From NCBI RefSeq assembly GCF_001687625.2, contig NZ_CP016538.2, forward strand, positions 282,001 to 346,000: 64,000 nucleotides of DNA, written 5' to 3'. Positions 34,889 through 44,000 of the stretch are shown here, one piece after another. This stretch comes from Planococcus maritimus (GTDB lineage: Bacteria > Bacillota > Bacilli > Bacillales_A > Planococcaceae). Within the stretch, counting starts at the first letter, position 1. Every line of letters begins with the position of its first letter. Both the position numbers and the translations under genes were made by a program. The notes beneath the pieces were generated by a model, which had not been told where the DNA came from, searched no databases, and was given only the letters and a program-made list of their open reading frames with translations.

Positions 34889-36309
34889 AGATTGTCATGG
34901 CCGCTGCGGAATGCGCGCCTTTTGCGAAAGCGGGGGGGTTGGCCGATGTCATCGGTGCGCTGCCGCTGGAATTGGTCAAGCTTGGACATGAGGTACAAGT
35001 CATTATCCCGAAATACAGTTTGATTCACGAACGCTACCAGGAGCAGTTTCGCAAAGTGGAAGTACATTCTTTTGAATTTAAAGAAGAAACGGCCCATTAC
35101 GCCATACACGAACTCGCCAAGCATGGTGTCCAGTTCTTGTTTTTGGAAAACGATTCTTATTTTGAACGCGACAGCATTTACGGGCCAGACGATGCCGAGC
35201 GCTATGCTTTTTTCACCAGAGCGGTACTGGATTTCCTGGCGCGTTCCGAGACGGCACCGGATGTTGTCCATGTCCATGATTGGCACACGGCAGTATTGCC
35301 GTTCCTCTTGAAAGAAGATCCGCAATATCAGCAATTGTCCAGCCGTGTAAAAACGGTACTGACGATTCACAATATCCAGTTCCAAGGGAATTTTTCGAAA
35401 TCCGTATTCTTGGAGCAATACCGAATGGATGAAAGTTTTTATGATAACGGGCAAGTCGAATGGCACGGAAACTTCAATTCTTTGAAAACCGGTATCTTGT
35501 ATGCCGATAAATTAACAACTGTCAGCCCGAATTACCGAGATGAGATTTTGACGGAGGCTTATGGGGAGGGCTTGCAACACTTGCTTGGCGAAAGAGAAAC
35601 CGATTTACAAGGCATATTGAACGGCATCGACACCGACGCCTACGACCCGCAAGGTGATGAACACATCGCGCAGACTTTCAGTGCAGAGGATTTACAAGGG
35701 AAACAGGCGAATAAACGCGCCATCCAAAAACGCTGCGGGCTGCCGGAACAGCCGGATGTGCCTTTGTTGACGATGGTATCGCGTTTGTCGGGACAAAAAG
35801 GAATCGATGTGCTCGAACAAACCCTCCTTGAATTTCTAGAAGGCGACGTCCAGTTTGTGCTGCTCGGTTCAGGAGAAGCGCGTTTTGAAGAATTTTTCCA
35901 GCGCCTTGAAGTGGACTATGCCGGAAAGGTCTCGGTCCATCTTGGGTTTGATGAGTCATTTGCCCACCAATTATACGCAGGCGCGGATATTTTCCTGATG
36001 CCCTCACATTTTGAACCGTGCGGCTTGAGCCAATTAATTTCGATGCGCTACGGGACGATCCCTGTAGCGAACCGGACGGGCGGTTTGCGCGATACGGTGG
36101 AAGAGTATAACGAAGTACAAACTACGGGAACAGGGTTCTTGAGCGATTTTAAAGCTGGCGTTCATTTTGATGAAGCCTTGTCGCGCGCATTGTCGTTTTA
36201 TCATCAGCCGGAACATTGGAAGGCGTTGATCCGTAACGGCATGAAAAGAGATTCGTCCTGGTCGCGTTCGGCAAAAGACTACGAACAGTTATATGCGAGC
36301 TTAAACTGA
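34885..36309 (+). CDS. glgA: Glycogen synthase
   Basis: A 474-residue GT5 glycosyltransferase adding glucose from ADP-glucose to glycogen. The ADP-glucose-binding KAGGLADV is at residues 15-22, VHVHDWHTA and LTIHNIQFQG follow, and the C-terminal half has SRLSGQKG and the PSHFEPCGLSQLISMRYG motif. Length is normal. The start overlaps the glgD stop, with AAAGGAGG just upstream. Confidence 0.95.
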   Translation: MKIVMAAAECAPFAKAGGLADVIGALPLELVKLGHEVQVIIPKYSLIHERYQEQFRKVEVHSFEFKEETAHYAIHELAKHGVQFLFLENDSYFERDSIYGPDDAERYAFFTRAVLDFLARSETAPDVVHVHDWHTAVLPFLLKEDPQYQQLSSRVKTVLTIHNIQFQGNFSKSVFLEQYRMDESFYDNGQVEWHGNFNSLKTGILYADKLTTVSPNYRDEILTEAYGEGLQHLLGERETDLQGILNGIDTDAYDPQGDEHIAQTFSAEDLQGKQANKRAIQKRCGLPEQPDVPLLTMVSRLSGQKGIDVLEQTLLEFLEGDVQFVLLGSGEARFEEFFQRLEVDYAGKVSVHLGFDESFAHQLYAGADIFLMPSHFEPCGLSQLISMRYGTIPVANRTGGLRDTVEEYNEVQTTGTGFLSDFKAGVHFDEALSRALSFYHQPEHWKALIRNGMKRDSSWSRSAKDYEQLYASLN

Positions 36310-36323
36310 AGGGTGTGTTGAAA

Positions 36324-38708
36324 ATGTTTTACTCCAAAGAACAATTCAAAGAAGAATTCAACAGGCGATTGGCAGTGGAAAATGGGGATAAAACAGAAAG
36401 CACAGCCTATCATGTGTTAGGAAAAATGGTTTGTGAAGAAGTCATGCTGGAATGGGATAAACAACAGATTGCCAACCAGAACAGCGGCGATAAGCAATTG
36501 TATTATCTATCGATTGAGTTCCTGCTGGGCCGTTTGCTCGGACAGAACCTGCATAATCTAGGCGCCTATAATCTGGTAGAAGAAGCGCTTGGGGAACTCG
36601 GCTATAAACTAGCAGAAATCGAAGAGCTCGAGCAAGAACCAGGACTAGGAAACGGCGGGCTGGGCCGTTTGGCGGCGTGTTTCTTGGATTCACTCGCTTC
36701 ACTCGGCTTGCCTGGCCATGGTTGTGGAATCCGTTACCGCGGGGGGTTGTTCACCCAGCATTTTGTCAAAGGCTTCCAAGTGGAGACACCGACGGATTGG
36801 ATTAAGGAAGGACAAAGCCTCGAAGTGCGTCGTGATGACCTGGCGCTCGACATCCCGTTTTTTGGGGAAACTCATATGACTGTCGAGGAAGAAGGCGTCC
36901 GCACCGAACTGAAAAAAGCAGTATGGGTCAAAGCTGTGCCGTACGATATGCCGATTGTGGGGGCACAGGGCGGCACGATTAATACGCTCAGGCTATGGCA
37001 GGCGGAAATGTCTGAACAGCCGCAGCCTGCTGAACTGGGGCATTTGATGAACGAACTCGAGACAGCGAAAATTTCTGACCGGCTGTACCCAGATGATGCA
37101 CTCGATAGCGGCAAATTACTGCGTTTGAAACAACAATACTTTTTATGCAGCGCCTCCATTCGCACCATCCTGGCGACGCGTAATTTTGATATTGAGGAAT
37201 TGCCTGAAAAAGTAGCCATCCAGATCAACGATACGCATCCGGCTTTATCGGTGCCGGAGTTGATGCGGATATTGATGGACGACTATGAGCTGGATTGGGA
37301 TAAGGCATGGTCGCTGACAACGCGGACTATTTCTTATACGAACCATACGATTTTGGAAGAAGCGATGGAAAAATGGGAGAGCCGGCTGCTGCGACAGCTA
37401 TTGCCGCGCGTCTACCAAATCATCGAAGAAATTGACCGACGCTTCAGAGCGGAATGGGAATCGAAAGAATTGGACGAACAAGCTGTCCACAAACTATCGA
37501 TCATCGACGAAGGCGTCGTGAAGATGGCTGTATTGGCGGTCGTGGGCAGCTACAAAGTGAACGGAGTGGCAAAACTCCATACCGAAATTCTCAAAAAACG
37601 GGAGATGAAAGAACTGAATGAATACTTCCCGCATAAATTCCATAACAAGACCAACGGCATTACCCATCGCCGTTGGTTGCTGGGGGCCAATCCGGAATTG
37701 AGTACGCTCATTACGGAAAACATTGGGAAGGAATGGATTCAGCAGCCTGCCCAATTAAGTGAACTCGGTTATTTGGCGGACAGCCGGCCGTTTCTGGAAT
37801 CTTTTCAAGCCATTAAAAAGCTGAAAAAAGAGCAGCTGATTCATCACCTCGAAAGAGCGCATAATACCATTGTTGACCCCGATTCGATTTTTGATATCCA
37901 CATCAAACGAATCCACGGTTATAAACGCCAGCTGATGAACATCCTGCATGTCCAGCAATTATACAAGCGCATCAAAAGCGATGCGAACTACCGGCCGTAT
38001 CCACGGACTTTCTTGTTCGGCGGGAAATCCGCGCCTAGCTATCATTTCGCTAAACAAGTCATTAAGCTGATCAACACGGTTGCCGAACGCGTCAATAACG
38101 ATCCAGTCGCAAGGCGCCATCTCCACGTCGTTTTCGTCGAAGACTATAACGTCAGCCATGCGGAGTATATGATTCCAGCGGCGGATATCAGCGAACAGAT
38201 CTCCACTGCCTCGAAAGAAGCGTCAGGAACCGGCAACATGAAATTCATGATGAACGGCGCACTGACACTCGGCACATATGACGGAGCGAACGTCGAGATT
38301 TTCGATGCCGTGGGCGAAGAAAATGCCTTTGTTTTCGGTATGAGTTCGGAGGAAGTCATGCGCTTTGAGCATGATGGCAGCTATAATCCGAAAGACATTA
38401 TCGACCGGGACCCACATATTCGTGAAGCAATTGAAGAACTGTCGAGCGGAGAATGGTCGGACGGCCCGCATCATGCCGATTTTATCGTGCGTCAATTGAC
38501 AGAAGGGGGAGACCCGTTTTTTGTCTTGAAAGACTTGGGGGATTACGCAAGAACGCATGAGCGTGTACTGGCGGCATATGAGCACCCTGTTGAATGGGCG
38601 GGCATGTGCGTGAGGAATATCGCCGCTTCCGGCATTTTCTCAAGCGACCGAACGATCCAGCAATATTCGGAGGATGTCTGGGGATTATCGAAAGTTCCGA
38701 CTAACTGA
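36324..38708 (+). CDS. glgP: Glycogen phosphorylase
   Basis: A 794-residue PLP-dependent enzyme releasing glucose-1-phosphate from glycogen. GNGGLGRLAACFLDS is near the N-terminus, and the PLP lysine is Lys640 in the GTGNMKFMMNG motif. The start at 36324 is 10 nt after GAAGGGTG; in-frame GTG (36315) and TTG (36318) codons lie too near that site. Last gene of the glg operon, making it both synthetic and degradative. An SDR gene follows after 20 nt without a terminator and may be co-transcribed. Confidence 0.95.
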   Translation: MFYSKEQFKEEFNRRLAVENGDKTESTAYHVLGKMVCEEVMLEWDKQQIANQNSGDKQLYYLSIEFLLGRLLGQNLHNLGAYNLVEEALGELGYKLAEIEELEQEPGLGNGGLGRLAACFLDSLASLGLPGHGCGIRYRGGLFTQHFVKGFQVETPTDWIKEGQSLEVRRDDLALDIPFFGETHMTVEEEGVRTELKKAVWVKAVPYDMPIVGAQGGTINTLRLWQAEMSEQPQPAELGHLMNELETAKISDRLYPDDALDSGKLLRLKQQYFLCSASIRTILATRNFDIEELPEKVAIQINDTHPALSVPELMRILMDDYELDWDKAWSLTTRTISYTNHTILEEAMEKWESRLLRQLLPRVYQIIEEIDRRFRAEWESKELDEQAVHKLSIIDEGVVKMAVLAVVGSYKVNGVAKLHTEILKKREMKELNEYFPHKFHNKTNGITHRRWLLGANPELSTLITENIGKEWIQQPAQLSELGYLADSRPFLESFQAIKKLKKEQLIHHLERAHNTIVDPDSIFDIHIKRIHGYKRQLMNILHVQQLYKRIKSDANYRPYPRTFLFGGKSAPSYHFAKQVIKLINTVAERVNNDPVARRHLHVVFVEDYNVSHAEYMIPAADISEQISTASKEASGTGNMKFMMNGALTLGTYDGANVEIFDAVGEENAFVFGMSSEEVMRFEHDGSYNPKDIIDRDPHIREAIEELSSGEWSDGPHHADFIVRQLTEGGDPFFVLKDLGDYARTHERVLAAYEHPVEWAGMCVRNIAASGIFSSDRTIQQYSEDVWGLSKVPTN

Positions 38709-38728
38709 AACCGGCGGGAGGCATAGCC

Positions 38729-39538
38729 ATGGGACAAGCAAGTTTTGACAATACTGATTTGGTTGATTATAAAGCGAGCGGTGCTCTAGAAGGCAAAGTG
38801 GCGATCGTCACCGGTGCAAGCAGCGGGATTGGCCAAGCAGTCGCCATCGCTTATGCAAAAGAAGGAGCACGTGTCGTCATTGGTTATCTCGATGACGAGG
38901 AAGGCGCAGAAAAAACCTTGAGCATCATCCAATCTTACGGGGGCGAGGCACGGGCTCTTGCTGGCGACCTTGGCCAGTCCAAGAATTGCGATGCGCTCGT
39001 GAAGTATGCGCTTGAGGAGTTTGGTGCGGTGGATATTGTCGTCAACAATGCGGGGTTTCAATACCCGCAGACTTCGCCGCTCGATATCAGTGATGAACAA
39101 ATGCTGAAAACTTTCGAGATCAAAGCCTTCGCCATGTTTTATTTAGTACGTGCGGCTTTGCCGCATTTGAAAAAGGGATCACGTATCATCAATACCGCTT
39201 CCATCAATGCTTACCGGGGCCATTCCGATTTGATCGATTATTCCGGAGCTAACGGGGCGATGGTGGCGATGACCCGTTCTTTGGCCAGACGTCTCGTCCG
39301 GGAAGAAATTGCGGTCAATGGCATTGCGCCAGGCCCGATCTGGACGCCGCTCATCACGAAAACTTTCGGGGATTTAAACCCGGACGTCGAAAGTGATTTT
39401 GGAGAAGATGTACCGGCAGGGCGACCGGGGCAGCCATATGAACTTGTGAAGGCTTATGTGTTTTTAGCCGATCCTCAGAATTCCTATATGACCGGGCAAT
39501 TTTTGCATATGAACGGCGGCGACTATATGTCGACTTAA
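38729..39538 (+). CDS. SDR-family oxidoreductase lacking the catalytic lysine
   Basis: A 269-residue classical-type SDR with the cofactor motif TGASSGIG (residues 29-36), NNAG and the C-terminal GxxxxMxGG pattern. The catalytic Ser158 and Tyr171 are present, but the YxxxK motif reads Y171-S-G-A-N175, so the lysine that lowers the Tyr pKa is Asn (codon AAC). It could be a poor or non-catalytic SDR, or use another residue. It has an N-terminal extension of about 20 residues as in YhdF/YhxC-like proteins. The start follows GGCGGGAGG. Its position 20 nt after glgP suggests read-through. Confidence 0.82.
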   Translation: MGQASFDNTDLVDYKASGALEGKVAIVTGASSGIGQAVAIAYAKEGARVVIGYLDDEEGAEKTLSIIQSYGGEARALAGDLGQSKNCDALVKYALEEFGAVDIVVNNAGFQYPQTSPLDISDEQMLKTFEIKAFAMFYLVRAALPHLKKGSRIINTASINAYRGHSDLIDYSGANGAMVAMTRSLARRLVREEIAVNGIAPGPIWTPLITKTFGDLNPDVESDFGEDVPAGRPGQPYELVKAYVFLADPQNSYMTGQFLHMNGGDYMST

Positions 39539-39565
39539 AAGCACGGGGAACTCCCGTGCTTTTTT
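39537..39565 (+). terminator. Terminator after the SDR gene (end of glg transcript)
   Basis: AAAAGCACGGG / CCCGTGCTTTT with loop GAACT and a T run. Confidence 0.88.
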
Positions 39566-39624
39566 GTGTGGAATTTCCGCGTTTTTTCAAGGCTGTGGTA
39601 AAATTCGGGTAAGAGGTGGAAAAC

Positions 39625-40719
39625 ATGAAAAAGATACTGGGACTCGCCGTTTTGTTGATGGGGCTAACGGGGTGCGTGCCGCTCGGTGAACCGGCCAACC
39701 CGAAACCACAAGATCCAGTGCAGCCGGAACAGGGCGCCGATATCGATGCGATGAGTGGCCTTGCTGTCCATTACATCGATGTCGGACAAGGTTCTGCTGC
39801 ATATTTGGAATGGGACGGCTATTCCATGCTGATGGATGCCGGAGATTGGAATGCGAGTGACACGCTGGCGTATTTGGATAAGCTGGAAGTGGAAACGATC
39901 GATATCGCTGTTGGAACCCACCCAGACGCTGACCATATCGGCCAATTGTCGCGAGTCATCGAGAATTACGAAGTCGGAGAAGTGTGGATGTCAGGGAACC
40001 TGAGTTCTTCCAATACGTTTATCCGAACACTAGAAGCAGTAGAAGAAGCGGGAATTCCATATGAAGAGCCGCGTCGTGGCGATGAATACGAGATCGGTTC
40101 GTTGAAAATCACCGTGCTTCATCCAGAACAACTGAGCGGCGACACAAACGGTGATTCACTATCGTTTCATATCCGTTACGGAGAAACCGCGTTCATTTTC
40201 ACAGGGGATGCGGATATCCAGGCAGAACAGGAAATGGTCGCGAGCGGCTTGCCGCTTGAAGCGGATGTCTTGTTAATGGGCCATCACGGCTCGAATACAT
40301 CGACAAGCCGTGAATTTTTGCAGGCTGTGGCACCTGATGTGGCCATTTACAGTGCCGGACTTGATAATCCTTATGGCCATCCATATGCAGAAGTACTGGC
40401 AACTGTGGAAAATGAAGGCGCGGACGTCTATGGTACAGACGTCAATGGCACCATCATCGTTGAGACAGATGGCCAGGAATACAATGTGGAAACGGAACGC
40501 GAAGGCGTCGCTAAAGAAGGCGGCAATCGGTGTGTAGACATCAACGGGGCGTCCACTGCAGAACTCTCGGAACTGCGTGGTATCGGAGAAGCACTGGCCA
40601 AAGTAATCGTCGACGAGCGGCCTTTTGACACGCTGGATGAGCTCACGCGTGTTAATGGCATCGGGGCAGGAAAGCTCGCTGGATTGAAAGAACAAGGATT
40701 AGCTTGTATAGGGGAGTGA
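39625..40719 (+). CDS. Secreted ComEC-like MBL-fold lipoprotein with C-terminal HhH domain
   Basis: A 364-residue lipoprotein: signal peptide with lipobox LTGC (Cys17), a metallo-beta-lactamase domain like the C-terminal part of ComEC (VHYIDVGQGSAAYLEW, the metal motif THPDADHIG at 98-106, FTGDAD, MGHHGSNTSTS) and, from about residue 305, a helix-hairpin-helix pair (DINGASTAELSELRGIGEALA, then NGIGAGKLAGL) as in ComEA. So one exported protein combines ComEC-type hydrolase and ComEA-type DNA binding; an extracellular nuclease role is inferred. The start follows GAGGTGG. A DUF3006 gene follows after 4 nt. Confidence 0.85.
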   Translation: MKKILGLAVLLMGLTGCVPLGEPANPKPQDPVQPEQGADIDAMSGLAVHYIDVGQGSAAYLEWDGYSMLMDAGDWNASDTLAYLDKLEVETIDIAVGTHPDADHIGQLSRVIENYEVGEVWMSGNLSSSNTFIRTLEAVEEAGIPYEEPRRGDEYEIGSLKITVLHPEQLSGDTNGDSLSFHIRYGETAFIFTGDADIQAEQEMVASGLPLEADVLLMGHHGSNTSTSREFLQAVAPDVAIYSAGLDNPYGHPYAEVLATVENEGADVYGTDVNGTIIVETDGQEYNVETEREGVAKEGGNRCVDINGASTAELSELRGIGEALAKVIVDERPFDTLDELTRVNGIGAGKLAGLKEQGLACIGE

Positions 40720-40723
40720 GCAG

Positions 40724-40987
40724 ATGAGAGGGGTATTGGATCGTTTTGAAGATGGCGGTGTGGCCGTCATTATCGCAGAACAAGCCGGACGCGAATTTCG
40801 TGTGCCGCTTCGCTATTTGCCGGAAGGTAGCAGGCAGGGCATGTGGTTTACGCTGAGTATCGAAGCGGGACAAGTTGTAGACATCGAAGCAGATCTTACG
40901 CAGACAGCTGAACGCACCGATAAAGCCGAACAGCTGATGGCACGATTGCGCAGTAAAAGCACAGGAAGCCGGTTTAAACGTAAATGA
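40724..40987 (+). CDS. DUF3006 domain protein
   Basis: An 87-residue protein matching DUF3006: MRGVLDRFEDGGVAVI at the start, then a short beta-rich core and a basic Arg/Lys tail. DUF3006 genes are often found beside ComEC-like MBL genes, as here; the gap is 4 nt, with GGGGAGTGAG as ribosome site inside the upstream gene's end. Function unknown; probably a partner or modulator of the hydrolase, although it has no signal peptide. Confidence 0.78.
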   Translation: MRGVLDRFEDGGVAVIIAEQAGREFRVPLRYLPEGSRQGMWFTLSIEAGQVVDIEADLTQTAERTDKAEQLMARLRSKSTGSRFKRK

Positions 40988-41021
40988 AAAGCGTAGGGAG
41001 TTCGTTCTCCCTACGCTTTTT
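40987..41021. terminator. Terminator after the DUF3006 gene
   Basis: AAAAGCGTAGGGAG / CTCCCTACGCTTTT with a short loop and T run; convergent with ykvR. Confidence 0.88.
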
Positions 41022-41033
41022 CTGTGGTTGTTT

Positions 41034-41324
41034 TTAAGTTGAAACGACTTCAGTCAGCTCCAGGTGATAATCTGCGACTTTATTGCCTTCATAAAGATTG
41101 GTTGTGTCGGTGAAGTAATTGGAGATAGCAGCGTCGAATTCCTGGCCGTTCGCCGGTATGTTCACACGGAAATTCATCTCATAAAGCAAGACGGCAATGT
41201 CGTGATAAGCGTCGCTTGTCACTTTGAAGTCGCAGGAGATCTGTCTGCGGCCATCTTCTAAAGATTGCAGTTCAAGCCGCTCTGTTTTGATTGGGCGTCC
41301 GTTCAATTGAATAATTTCACTCAT
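41034..41324 (-). CDS. ykvR: YkvR-family protein (DUF3219)
   Basis: A 96-residue protein that parallels B. subtilis YkvR: FKVTSDAYHDIAVLLYEMNF in the centre and YFTDTTNLYEGNKVADYHLE near the end. It is cytoplasmic and probably a small beta-rich fold. Function unknown. The start follows GGAGGAATAG on the minus strand. It is followed on the left by the terminator it shares with the convergent DUF3006 gene. Confidence 0.8.
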   Translation of the reverse strand: MSEIIQLNGRPIKTERLELQSLEDGRRQISCDFKVTSDAYHDIAVLLYEMNFRVNIPANGQEFDAAISNYFTDTTNLYEGNKVADYHLELTEVVST

Positions 41325-41405
41325 CGTCTATTCCTCCGTTCCGTTTGTAGCAAGTTTGCGAGCATCCTGATGCGCCTATTTTAACAATACCGCAACGTTA
41401 CCACG

Positions 41406-41440
41406 AAAAAACACCAAAGCACATTTATGTGCTTTGGTGT
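41406..41440 (-). terminator. ykvI terminator
   Basis: A 13-bp inverted repeat ACACCAAAGCACA / TGTGCTTTGGTGT overlaps the ykvI stop; on the minus strand it is followed by a T6 tract. Confidence 0.85.
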
Positions 41441-42510
41441 GGGATGTTTTCAGTACGGACCACTTCTTTTTTGGATTTCCGGAGATTATTGTAAATCAAG
41501 GCGCCGACTAGGAACAATCCGAGATAGCCAACAACCGGGTAGAACCAGCTGACGAGTTCCGTGAAGCCGACAAAGCTCAGGATGTAAGCAACGACTCCGA
41601 CAATGATAACGAACAGGCGGAATTTCGCGGTTCCCATTTCGACAAAACGTGCGGAAAACGAAAACAGCATGCTGACGCCAGTGTTGTAGATCATGCCGAA
41701 TAAAATGACGGACATGAAAACGCCGAGTACAGGCGATAAGTCGTCTGCAATTTGCAACATCGGCATTTCGGCGGTGCCGACCACATCGACTTTGGAGAAA
41801 ATAGCCAAATGGCTCAAAATAATCAAGACCCCAAGCCCCAGCCCGCCGATCAATCCACCGCGTGCGGCAATTTTTTCATCTTTTTCCGTACCGCCCATAA
41901 CGATCGCCATCGACGCGCCGACCGCGATGTTGAAGGATACGTAGTTGATAGCCGACAGCCACCAATTGGCGACCGCAGACTCTTGCTCCTTAGCGATGGA
42001 TTCAAGCGCTGAAAACGAACTGTCCATAGTGATCAAACTATAGGCAGCTAGTGCGATTACCGAAAGAATTAAGAATGGCGTGATGCTACCAATGATGTTG
42101 ATGACTTTTTGAACGTTCAGCATGATCGTCAAGATGATCAAAACTGCCATAACGGTGCTGCCAAGAGTCGCTGACCATCCGAATTGCTGGGAAAAAATCG
42201 AACCGGCACCGGCGATCATGACGACCCCAACACCGAATAAAGTCAAGATGATGATCCAATCGACAATGGTGCCAATCAACCGGCCGCTAATGCCGAAAAT
42301 CGCTTCTTTATGGGAAGTAGTCCGCATGCGGCTGCCGAGACGCGTTAAGCTCATGCCGAGATAGGCAAACAGGACGGTGGCGATAAAGGCTGCGACAGTG
42401 CCCATGATGCCAAAGCTAGTGAAATATTGGAGAATCTCCTGGCCGGAAGCGAAACCGGCACCGACGATGATCCCGATAAAGGCGCTCCCCATTTTAATAC
42501 TTTTAAACAT
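41425..42510 (-). CDS. ykvI: YkvI-like membrane transporter
   Basis: A 361-residue membrane protein with about ten hydrophobic helices. The first helix, GSAFIGIIVGAGFASGQEIL, has a broken-helix motif typical of LeuT-fold carriers and of B. subtilis YkvI. Substrate unknown. The start at 42510 follows GAGGGGGAG; the frame extends upstream without a ribosome site. Note that ykvR lies just downstream, in the same direction but beyond the ykvI terminator. Confidence 0.8.
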   Translation of the reverse strand: MFKSIKMGSAFIGIIVGAGFASGQEILQYFTSFGIMGTVAAFIATVLFAYLGMSLTRLGSRMRTTSHKEAIFGISGRLIGTIVDWIIILTLFGVGVVMIAGAGSIFSQQFGWSATLGSTVMAVLIILTIMLNVQKVINIIGSITPFLILSVIALAAYSLITMDSSFSALESIAKEQESAVANWWLSAINYVSFNIAVGASMAIVMGGTEKDEKIAARGGLIGGLGLGVLIILSHLAIFSKVDVVGTAEMPMLQIADDLSPVLGVFMSVILFGMIYNTGVSMLFSFSARFVEMGTAKFRLFVIIVGVVAYILSFVGFTELVSWFYPVVGYLGLFLVGALIYNNLRKSKKEVVRTENIPHQST

Positions 42511-42705
42511 CTTGCTCCCCCTCGTTAAGCGTGCAAATTTACTTATTTGAAAATTAACCTTTTTCAAATATAGCAAAATTAAAGCGTTTTCACAAACCGC
42601 ATTCAAAAAACAAGAGTATTTTACTAGTATTCATAGAAGGTTTATATACCTAAATAGTATTCGTTGCATAGTATTAGGCAGAGTTTGCTAGCTAAAAGTC
42701 GACAC

Positions 42706-42741
42706 GAAAAAACCCCTCGCAGTGGGTAGCTGCAAGGGGTT
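42706..42741 (-). terminator. yflT terminator
   Basis: On the minus strand AACCCCTTGCAG ... CTGCGAGGGGTT is followed by T6. Confidence 0.85.
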
Positions 42742-42746
42742 GATGA

Positions 42747-43073
42747 TCAATGGTCTTTATTGGCGACGATGACTAATTTCCCGGTATCGAGCACTTCTTC
42801 GTACTCATCCGCTTCTTCCTTAGTGAGGCCAGCTGCATGAAGTTTCGCGCGCAATTCATCGCCTCGTGAAGACGTCATGTTTTTCATGCTGTCGAGGAAG
42901 CCTTGTTCTTTCATGCCGACTGCTTCTGTGTCGAGTGCTTTCGTAATGTCTTTTGTCCGTTTTGGGTCATGGGCGAAAATGTAGATATCGTCATGTGTGA
43001 ACCCTTGCGACTCAAGTTTTTCGATTTCTGCTTTTGCCTGTACTGCGTTTTCAACTGATAATTTAATTACCAA
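42747..43073 (-). CDS. yflT: General stress protein, YflT family
   Basis: A 108-residue protein with the YflT layout: VENAVQAKAEIEKLESQGFTHDDIYIFAHD, with a loop of RTKDITKAL, then a helical half ending EEVLDTGKLVIVAN. YflT proteins are SigB-regulated heat and salt stress proteins. The start is a TTG at 43073 behind GGAGGG (7 nt). A SigB promoter lies 37-61 bp upstream. Function unknown. Confidence 0.87.
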   Translation of the reverse strand: MVIKLSVENAVQAKAEIEKLESQGFTHDDIYIFAHDPKRTKDITKALDTEAVGMKEQGFLDSMKNMTSSRGDELRAKLHAAGLTKEEADEYEEVLDTGKLVIVANKDH

Positions 43074-43109
43074 AACGAATCCCTCCAATATTTTCTTCTT
43101 GCTTCCTAT

Positions 43110-43134
43110 ATACCACATGAAAAAACTCTTAAAC
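43110..43134 (-). promoter_or_regulatory. SigB promoter of yflT
   Basis: On the minus strand GTTTAA (43134-43129), 13 bp, TGGTAT (43115-43110): perfect -35 and 5 of 6 in the -10 of the general-stress consensus. Confidence 0.7.
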
Positions 43135-43188
43135 TTTGTGACATGGGTTGAGATGATATACTGGAGAAAAACTGGAAGGGTGAAGAGC

Positions 43189-43923
43189 ATGAAGATTACA
43201 CCAATCGGGATTTGGGGCGGCTACCCAAATAAAAATGAAGCCACTTGCGCTTATCTGATCGAACAAGACGGCTATCGTTGCCTTCTTGACTGCGGCAGTG
43301 GGGTGGTCGCGGCGGTTCAGAATTACACAGAGTTGAAAGATATCGATGCCGTCATCATCAGCCATTACCATCCGGACCACGTGGCGGACATCGGCGTTCT
43401 GCAGCATGCTGCGATGGTCGGGATGCAATTGAAAGAATGGGAGGTGCCCTTGCCGATCTATGCGCATGACCGAGACGAGCAAGGCTTCGCTCAGTTGTCG
43501 TATAAAGGCGTGACGGAAGGGCGGGCTATTCATGTAGATGACAGCTTAGCGTTGGGTCCGTTTCAAGTGACATTCTGCGAAACGGATCATCCGGTTTACT
43601 GCCTGGCAATGCGTTTTACAAACGGAGAACAATCAGCAGTCTTTACGGCGGATACGGCGTGGAAAGACGAACTCGTGCCATTCGCTGAATCAGCGGATCT
43701 GCTTGTTGCAGAGTCGAACCTGTACGAAAAATACCTCGGCATCATCCAAGGGCATATGAGTGGCAGCCAAGCTGGAAAACTCGCAGCACAATCTTCAGCC
43801 AAACGGCTCTTGTTGACTCATTTGCCGCAGTACGGGGAGTTATCCGAAATTCTCGAGGAAGCGAAAAAAACCTATAGCGGCAATGTCTCATTCGCTGAAA
43901 TCGGCAAAAGCTATCAATTATAG
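43189..43923 (+). CDS. yhfI: MBL-fold metallo-hydrolase, YhfI-like
   Basis: A 244-residue metallo-beta-lactamase-fold protein with the metal motif ISHYHPDHVADI, LLDCGSGV before it, the FTADTAW Asp and the LLTHLP His. The GIWGGYPNKNEATCAYL start is typical of YhfI-like tRNase Z-related hydrolases. The substrate is unknown. The start at 43189 follows GGAAGGGTG. Its upstream region overlaps the divergent yflT promoter region. Confidence 0.8.
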   Translation: MKITPIGIWGGYPNKNEATCAYLIEQDGYRCLLDCGSGVVAAVQNYTELKDIDAVIISHYHPDHVADIGVLQHAAMVGMQLKEWEVPLPIYAHDRDEQGFAQLSYKGVTEGRAIHVDDSLALGPFQVTFCETDHPVYCLAMRFTNGEQSAVFTADTAWKDELVPFAESADLLVAESNLYEKYLGIIQGHMSGSQAGKLAAQSSAKRLLLTHLPQYGELSEILEEAKKTYSGNVSFAEIGKSYQL

Positions 43924-44000
43924 CTAAGGCAGATAGTTTGAGTTTGAAGGAATTTCCTCCTATCCTTATATCATCCGATTGGATGAAAGGAAGTTGACAG

